A stretch of DNA of 64,000 nucleotides from Siphonodentalium dalli (taxonomy: Eukaryota > Mollusca > Scaphopoda > Gadilida > Siphonodentaliidae), in NCBI GenBank assembly GCA_032622095.1, contig CP136065.1, forward strand, positions 41,453,503 through 41,517,502, given 5' to 3'. Shown one piece after another: positions 58,418 through 64,000 of the stretch; the stretch's first letter is position 1, and the number at the start of each line of letters is the position of its first letter. The notes below the pieces were generated by a model that saw only the letters and a program-made list of their open reading frames with translations, ran no database searches and was not told where the DNA came from. The position numbers and the translations under genes were made by a program.

Positions 58418-58910
58418 AGGCACGGTTGGCCTTAATTGTCGAAATATTCATATTTGTTCCAAACACCGTAAACAGAAAAACACTAAAACGCATACAGTTC
58501 CGTTGATATATACCATGACCATCGCGTAAACAGCATGTTATCATAAAGACCTACTATATTTTACCTAAGCAAGAGCCTGATTGTGTTACAGAACACAGCA
58601 CAATGCTACTGGCTAATCACACCCAAATGGCATAAACGCTCTTTATTAGCTCCCTATCAGGAATTCACCAACTAAGAACGCTCTTTATGTTTACCATCAT
58701 AATATAAACAAACACCAGAAAAGTAACTTTTTATGCTTTTGTTTACATAACAATGGTCAAACATATGACAATACCATTCTGTTTATGCGATATTTCTTAT
58801 TTGTATACGGACAAAGTCTGTCTACATTTTGATGTTCTTTCTGTTTGTGGCGGTTTTTGACGTGTGGAAATATTTTCACATGATACCCACCGCCAAGGCC
58901 AACTGTACCT
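58418..58910. mobile_element. 493-bp TTAA-flanked MITE, copy 1
   Basis: Inverted ends AGGCACGGTTGGCCTT and AAGGCCAACTGTACCT (two mismatches) lie between TTAA at 58414-58417 and 58911-58914. The array unit itself contains cattaagcg, which supplied the target. The interior has two facing-same copies of an aacgctctttat motif and no coding sequence. Confidence 0.8.
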
Positions 58911-60545
58911 TTAAGCGACTACCATGAGCTATTCGTAATTATTATCAGTAGTAGTTCATTAAGCGACTACTATTACCTATTCGTAATTGTTATCAGTAGC
59001 AGTTCATTAAGCCACTACTAATAGCTATTCGTAAGTATTATCCGCAGTAGTTCATTAAGCGATTACTATTAGCTATTCGTAAGTATTACCCATAGTAGTT
59101 CATTACGCGATTACTATTAGCTATTCGTAATTATTGACAGTAGTAGTCATTAAGCGACTACTATAAGCTAATCGAAATTCTTATCAGTAGTAGTTCATTA
59201 AGCGACTACTATAACTATTAGTAATTCTTAACAGTGGTAGTTCATTAAACGACTACTATACGCTATTCGTAGTTCTTAGCAGTAGTAGCTCATTAAGCGA
59301 CTATCATAAGCTATTCGTAATTCTTATCAGTAGTAGTTCATTAAGCGACTAATATTAGCTATTCGTAATTATTATCAGTGGTAGTTCATTAAGCGACTAC
59401 TATAAGCTATTCGTAGTTCTTAACAGTATTAGTTCATTAAGCGACTACTATAAGCTATTCGTAATTCTGATCAGTAGTAGTTCTTTAAGCGACAACTATT
59501 AGCTCTTCGTAATTCTTATCAGTAGAAGTTCATTAAGCGACTACTATTAGCTATTCGTAATTATTGACAGTAGTAGTTCATTAAGCGACTACTATAAGCT
59601 AATCGAAATTCTTATCAGTAGCAGTTCATTAAGCGACTACTATAACTATTAGTAATTCTTAACAGTGGTAGTTCATTAAACGACTACTATAAGCTATTCG
59701 TAGTTCTTAGCAGTAGTAGCTCATTAAGCGACTACCATAAGCTATTCGCAATTCTTATCAGTAGTAGTTCATTAAGCGACTAATATTAGCTATTCGTAAT
59801 TCTTATCAGTGGCAGTTCATTAAGCGACTACTATAAGCTATTAGTAGTTCTTAACAGTATTAGTTCATTAAGCGACTACTATAAGCTATTCGTAATTCTG
59901 ATCAGTAGTAGTTCTTTAAGCGACGACTATTAGCTGTTCGTAATTCTTATCAGTAGAAGTTCATTAAGCGACTACTATTAGCTATTCGTAATTCTTATCA
60001 GTAGTAGTTCATTACGGGACTACTGTAAGCTATTAGCAATTCTTATCAGTAGTAGTTCATTAAGCGACTAATATTAGCTATTAGTAATTCTTATCAGTAG
60101 TAGTTCATTAAGCGACTAATATTAGTTATTCGTAATTCTTATCCGTAGTAGTTCATCAAGCGACAACTATAACCTATTAGTAATTCTTATCAGTAGTAGT
60201 TCATTAAGCGACTACTATTAGCTATTCGTAATTCATATCAGTAGTAGTTAATTTTGCTACTACTATAAGTCATGCCTAATTATTATCAGTAGTGGTAATT
60301 ATGCGACTACTATACGCCATGCCTAATTAATATCACTATAGTAGTTCATCAAGCGACAACTATAACCTATTAGTAATTCTTATCAGTAATAGTTCATTAA
60401 GCGACTACTATTATCTGTTCGTAATTCATATTAGTAGTAGTTAATTTTGCTACTACTATAAGTCATGCCTAATTATTATCAGTAGTGGTAATTATGCGAC
60501 TATTATACGCCATGCCTAATTAATATCACTATAGTAGTTCATTAA

Positions 60546-61038
60546 AGGCACGGTTGGCCTTAATTGTCGAAATATTCATATTTGTTCCAAACACCGTAAA
60601 CAGAAAAACACTAAAACGCATACAGTTCCGTTCATATATACCATGACCATCGCGTAAACAGCATGTTATCATAAAGACCTACTATATTTTACCTAAGCAA
60701 GAGCCTGATTGTGTTACAGAACACAGCACAATGCTACTGGCTAATCACACCCAAATGGCATAAACGCTCTTTATTAGCTCCCTATCAGGAATTCACCAAC
60801 TAAGAACGCTCTTTATGTTTACCATCATAATATAAACAAACACCAGAAAAGTAACTTTTTATGCTTTTGTTTACATAACAATGGTCAAACATATGACAAT
60901 ACCATTCTGTTTATGCGATATTTCTTATTTGTATACGGACAAAGTCTGTCTACATTTTGATGTTCTTTCTGTTTGTGGCGGTTTTTGACGTGTGGAAATA
61001 TTTTCACATGATACCCACCGCCAAGGCCAACTGTACCT
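60546..61038. mobile_element. 493-bp TTAA-flanked MITE, copy 2
   Basis: Same length and nearly the same sequence as 58418-58910, at an offset of exactly 2128. It was copied by array duplication and is not a separate insertion. Confidence 0.8.
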
Positions 61039-62150
61039 TTAAGCGACTACCATGAGCTATTCGTAATTATTATCAGTAGTAGTTCATTAAGCGACTACTA
61101 TTACCTATTCGTAATTGTTATCAGTAGCAGTTCATTAAGCCACTACTAATAGCTATTCGTAAGTATTATCCGCAGTAGTTCATTAAGCGATTACTATTAG
61201 CTATTCGTAAGTATTACCCATAGTAGTTCATTACGCGATTACTATTAGCTATTCGTAATTATTGACAGTAGTAGTCATTAAGCGACTACTATAAGCTAAT
61301 CGAAATTCTTATCAGTAGTAGTTCATTAAGCGACTACTATAACTATTAGTAATTCTTAACAGTGGTAGTTCATTAAACGACTACTATACGCTATTCGTAG
61401 TTCTTAGCAGTAGTAGCTCATTAAGCGACTATCATAAGCTATTCGTAATTCTTATCAGTAGTAGTTCATTAAGCGACTAATATTAGCTATTCGTAATTAT
61501 TATCAGTGGTAGTTCATTAAGCGACTACTATAAGCTATTCGTAGTTCTTAACAGTATTAGTTCATTAAGCGACTACTATAAGCTATTCGTAATTCTGATC
61601 AGTAGTAGTTCTTTAAGCGACAACTATTAGCTCTTCGTAATTCTTATCAGTAGAAGTTCATTAAGCGACGACTATTAGCTGTTCGTAATTCTTATCAGTA
61701 GTAGTTCATTACGCGACAACTATAACCTATTAGTAATTCTTATCAGTAGTAGTTCATTAAGCGACTACTATTAGCTATTCGTAATTCTTAACAGTAGTAG
61801 TTCATTATGCGACTACTATAAGCTATTCGTAATTTTTATCAGTGGAAGTTCATTAAGCGACTACGATAAGCTATTTGTAATTCTTAACAGTAGTAGTTCA
61901 TTATGCGACTACTATACGCCATGCCTAATTCTTATCACTATAGTAGATCATTAAACGACTATTATTAGCTATTTGTAATTCGTATTAATAGTTATTCATT
62001 AAGCGACTACTATCAGCTATTAGTAATTCTTATCAGTAGTAGTTCATTTAGCGACTACTATAATCTATTCGTAATTCTTATCAGTAGTAGTTCATTAAGC
62101 GACTACTATAAACGATTAGTAATTCCTAACAGTAGTATTTCATTATGCGA

Positions 62151-62358
62151 AAGGTGTCCAATACAACAGATCTTGTTGATTATTACATATGTACATGTCT
62201 ATTATATACTTAATATTTTCGAAGAAAAATGGGGGCATCCTTTCAATATTGGATTGACTTAGTCCATCTGTCTGTCAGTCTGGCCATCCGTCCAGGCATA
62301 TGATACAGCCATGACTTATCGGACCTGAACGAATTTGGTATGGAGATTTGACAATAGG
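62151..62358. other. Short non-coding spacer
   Basis: Contains a catctgtctgtcagtctggc block similar in style to the 5' ends of tandem elements elsewhere. No gene. Confidence 0.35.
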
Positions 62359-62567
62359 AGTACTATAATGCTCTAATTAATCGACCCCTTAACGACAGCA
62401 GAATTATGGGTAATTTTTCAGAATTTAGTCGGAAATATGGCTTGTTGCCATTCATCGGAAAGGGCTTTCCGATGAATGGCAACAAGCCATATTTCGACTA
62501 AATCCTGAAAAGTTACCCACAATTATGCTGTCGTTAAGGGGTCGATTAATTAGAGCATTATTGTACT
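62359..62567. mobile_element. Near-loopless foldback
   Basis: Arms of about 103 bp (agtactataatgctctaat ... catcggaaag) pair with only a few mismatches and a loop of about two bases at 62463. Some single-base differences exist (gtcggaaatatgg against ccatatttcgac). Confidence 0.8.
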
Positions 62568-63684
62568 TTCATAATAGGGCCCAAATGGCGTCAGTGTTTT
62601 CCGTTCTAGTTTTATCCCTTTTGTTTATCTGGAAATAATGGTTTTCTGTTTGTCTAAGTATACATGTGTATAGATATACATTTATGATATGCTATGTTAT
62701 CAAATAGTAGTATTTTTTGCATCAGATAATAACCGTTATCCGTCTAGTTCGATATCGATATCTCACTCGTGTCCATCCGCGCTGAAATTATAAGTGATTA
62801 GGTACTAGATGAGTTAACATCGCTTCGCCACTGAGTGTTCTGGTTAAAACATTGTAATATGTTATCATATCATTTGTTTGTTAAACATACTGTGATGTTT
62901 GCCTCTTTATCCCTGAACCAATCTGTCTGAAAAAATTGGAACTATTTTCATATGCACAAGCTCATTACCATGGCTGTACTTGGGTATCCATATTTGCAGA
63001 GCCACTCGTGGAAATTCATTTTTTTTTGGGCATCACTCAAGAGATAATTCCAATATCCAACCAAAAAGTGTAGATATCCTCTATGTATCTCAGCCATCAG
63101 TTATCTGAATAAAACTAGGTGTGAAGTTGTGCCATCAGGAATATTTTTAAAAAGACAGCACCATAAAATTATTCACATTTTTAGTTCATATATATTTGCG
63201 GCAGAAAACACAAACCACAGGTTCCCAATGTTTTAGATGATCCCATGGCACTGTTAAGTCTGGTGCCGAATTGAACCCGAGACATTTGTAGCTTCATCAA
63301 CTGATTCCACACACAACTGAGCATACATGTGCAATTCTATCAGTTCTCATATAAAGCGACTATTGCAACAGTGGTTTTTGTTGATGCTTATGTAATTTTA
63401 AACATAAACAGCATGTTCGTGACTTGCCGTTTCCGGGAGCGGAATACAGCCCGATAAGTGCTCTCAATGGCACCAGTGTCTTACGTATATAGCTTTTGCT
63501 TCTGGCAAATGACCGTGGAATATGAGAACGAATCACGAAGTCGTGGTTTTGGGTATATAGAAATATCGCCAGTAATTCGGTCAGACTGCTTTGGGCGCCA
63601 GGTTCGATTATACAGACGCGGAACACGCTCTCAAGGATGCAGCCATATAATTACTATCTCTTAACCCTTTACCCAACAGAACGG
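62568..63684. other. Non-coding stretch
   Basis: No convincing gene. Opposed frames at 63360-63664 have no motif. Confidence 0.35.
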
Positions 63685-63912
63685 CCCTGTGCCAATGCAT
63701 TCTCTTATATATGCGAGTCGACCATAGGTCGCCTCGCATATATAAGAGAATGCATTGGCTTAACACATTAAAAATTATAAAATTGTTAAAGAATGTAAGA
63801 AAAATTGTAAAAAGTATTAAAAAAAGATTTTTTTTAGGCCAATGCATTCTCTTATATATGCGAGGCGACCTATGGTCGACTCGCATATATAAGAGAATGC
63901 ATTGGCACAGGG
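63685..63912. mobile_element. Element with palindromic terminal repeats
   Basis: A 228-bp inverted repeat whose two ends are each a 69-bp palindrome (63691-63759 and 63838-63906), complementary to each other. The outer edges read ccctgtgcc and ggcacaggg. The AT-rich centre is about 78 bp. The ORFs on both strands (63608-63917) are artefacts of the symmetry. Relatives are at 56111 and, more distantly, 23255. Confidence 0.8.
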
Positions 63913-64000
63913 TATAACTGTAACTATCACAATGTGGTCAAGGAGCCGGTTCCAATGATATCCATATGTGTATGGTTCTATTGAGACAGACCGAAGATAT
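63913..64000. other. Window end, non-coding
   Basis: Too short to interpret. Confidence 0.3.

Larger units (their letters stand above)
57405..61660 (+). repeat. 2128-bp head-to-tail duplication inside the array
   Basis: 57405-59532 and 59533-61660 align at a constant offset of 2128 bases, including both MITE copies and rare unit variants. Example matches are 57781 with 59909 and 59101 with 61229. Few differences are seen, so it is young. Confidence 0.8.
56684..62150 (+). repeat. 48-bp tandem array, about 90 units, interrupted twice by a MITE
   Basis: Unit: cagtagtagttcattaagcg, then actactataagctattcg, then taattcttat. Each unit holds an inverted tagtagt/actacta pair. A variant block (ttaattttgctactactata, then catgcctaatta) recurs five times as a marker of larger duplications. 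The array is non-coding. Confidence 0.9.

Overview
This is an AT-rich window of animal nuclear DNA, gene-poor and very repeat-rich, with one 100-base run of N (37896-37995) marking an assembly gap. There is no sign of bacterial or viral gene organisation. A signal peptide plus PAN/apple-type first exon with a good splice donor, a MULE transposase relic, a LINE C-terminal fragment, hAT and Helitron-like elements, and tandem elements rich in TGACCTTGACCTT all fit an invertebrate genome. My best guess is a lophotrochozoan, probably a mollusc; this is inference from style and not from a database match.

Layout. 0-2 kb: one convincing secreted-protein exon (664-978) whose partner exons are not visible. 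2-8 kb: palindromic MITEs and an 860-bp tandem duplication. 8.3-9.9 kb: four Helitron-like elements joined head to tail. 10.8-11.8 kb: two tRNA-like SINE heads and a nested inverted-repeat element. 13-19 kb: foldback and satellite DNA, including a 70-bp array and a 160-bp satellite with a 479-bp higher-order repeat. 21.5-24.5 kb: a degenerate minisatellite of about 20 bp interrupted by a hAT element with a clear 8-bp target duplication. 25.5-30.5 kb: more 160-bp satellite in both orientations, with a TIR element at the switch point. 30.5-37 kb: short tandem arrays, a (TA)n tract, a duplicated 460-bp block and a 5'-truncated LINE. 38.6-40.6 kb: a GC-rich foldback. 41.7-43.3 kb: a MULE relic bounded by opposed arrays of a short repeat. 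43.5-45.3 kb: a 1.46-kb foldback carrying a first-exon-like ATG plus splice donor in each arm, with an in-phase second exon downstream. 49.2-50.6 kb: a second Helitron-like family in tandem. 52 kb: a TTAA-target MITE inserted into another copy of itself. 56.7-62.2 kb: a 5.5-kb array of a 48-bp repeat, part of which, including a 493-bp MITE, has been duplicated head to tail with a 2128-bp period. 62.4-63.9 kb: two further foldback elements.

Few genes work together here. The host coding evidence is one orphan secreted exon and a possible short two-exon 5' end (43523-45332). Everything else is mobile DNA and its decay products, with an unusual abundance of long inverted repeats that could form hairpins in DNA or RNA.
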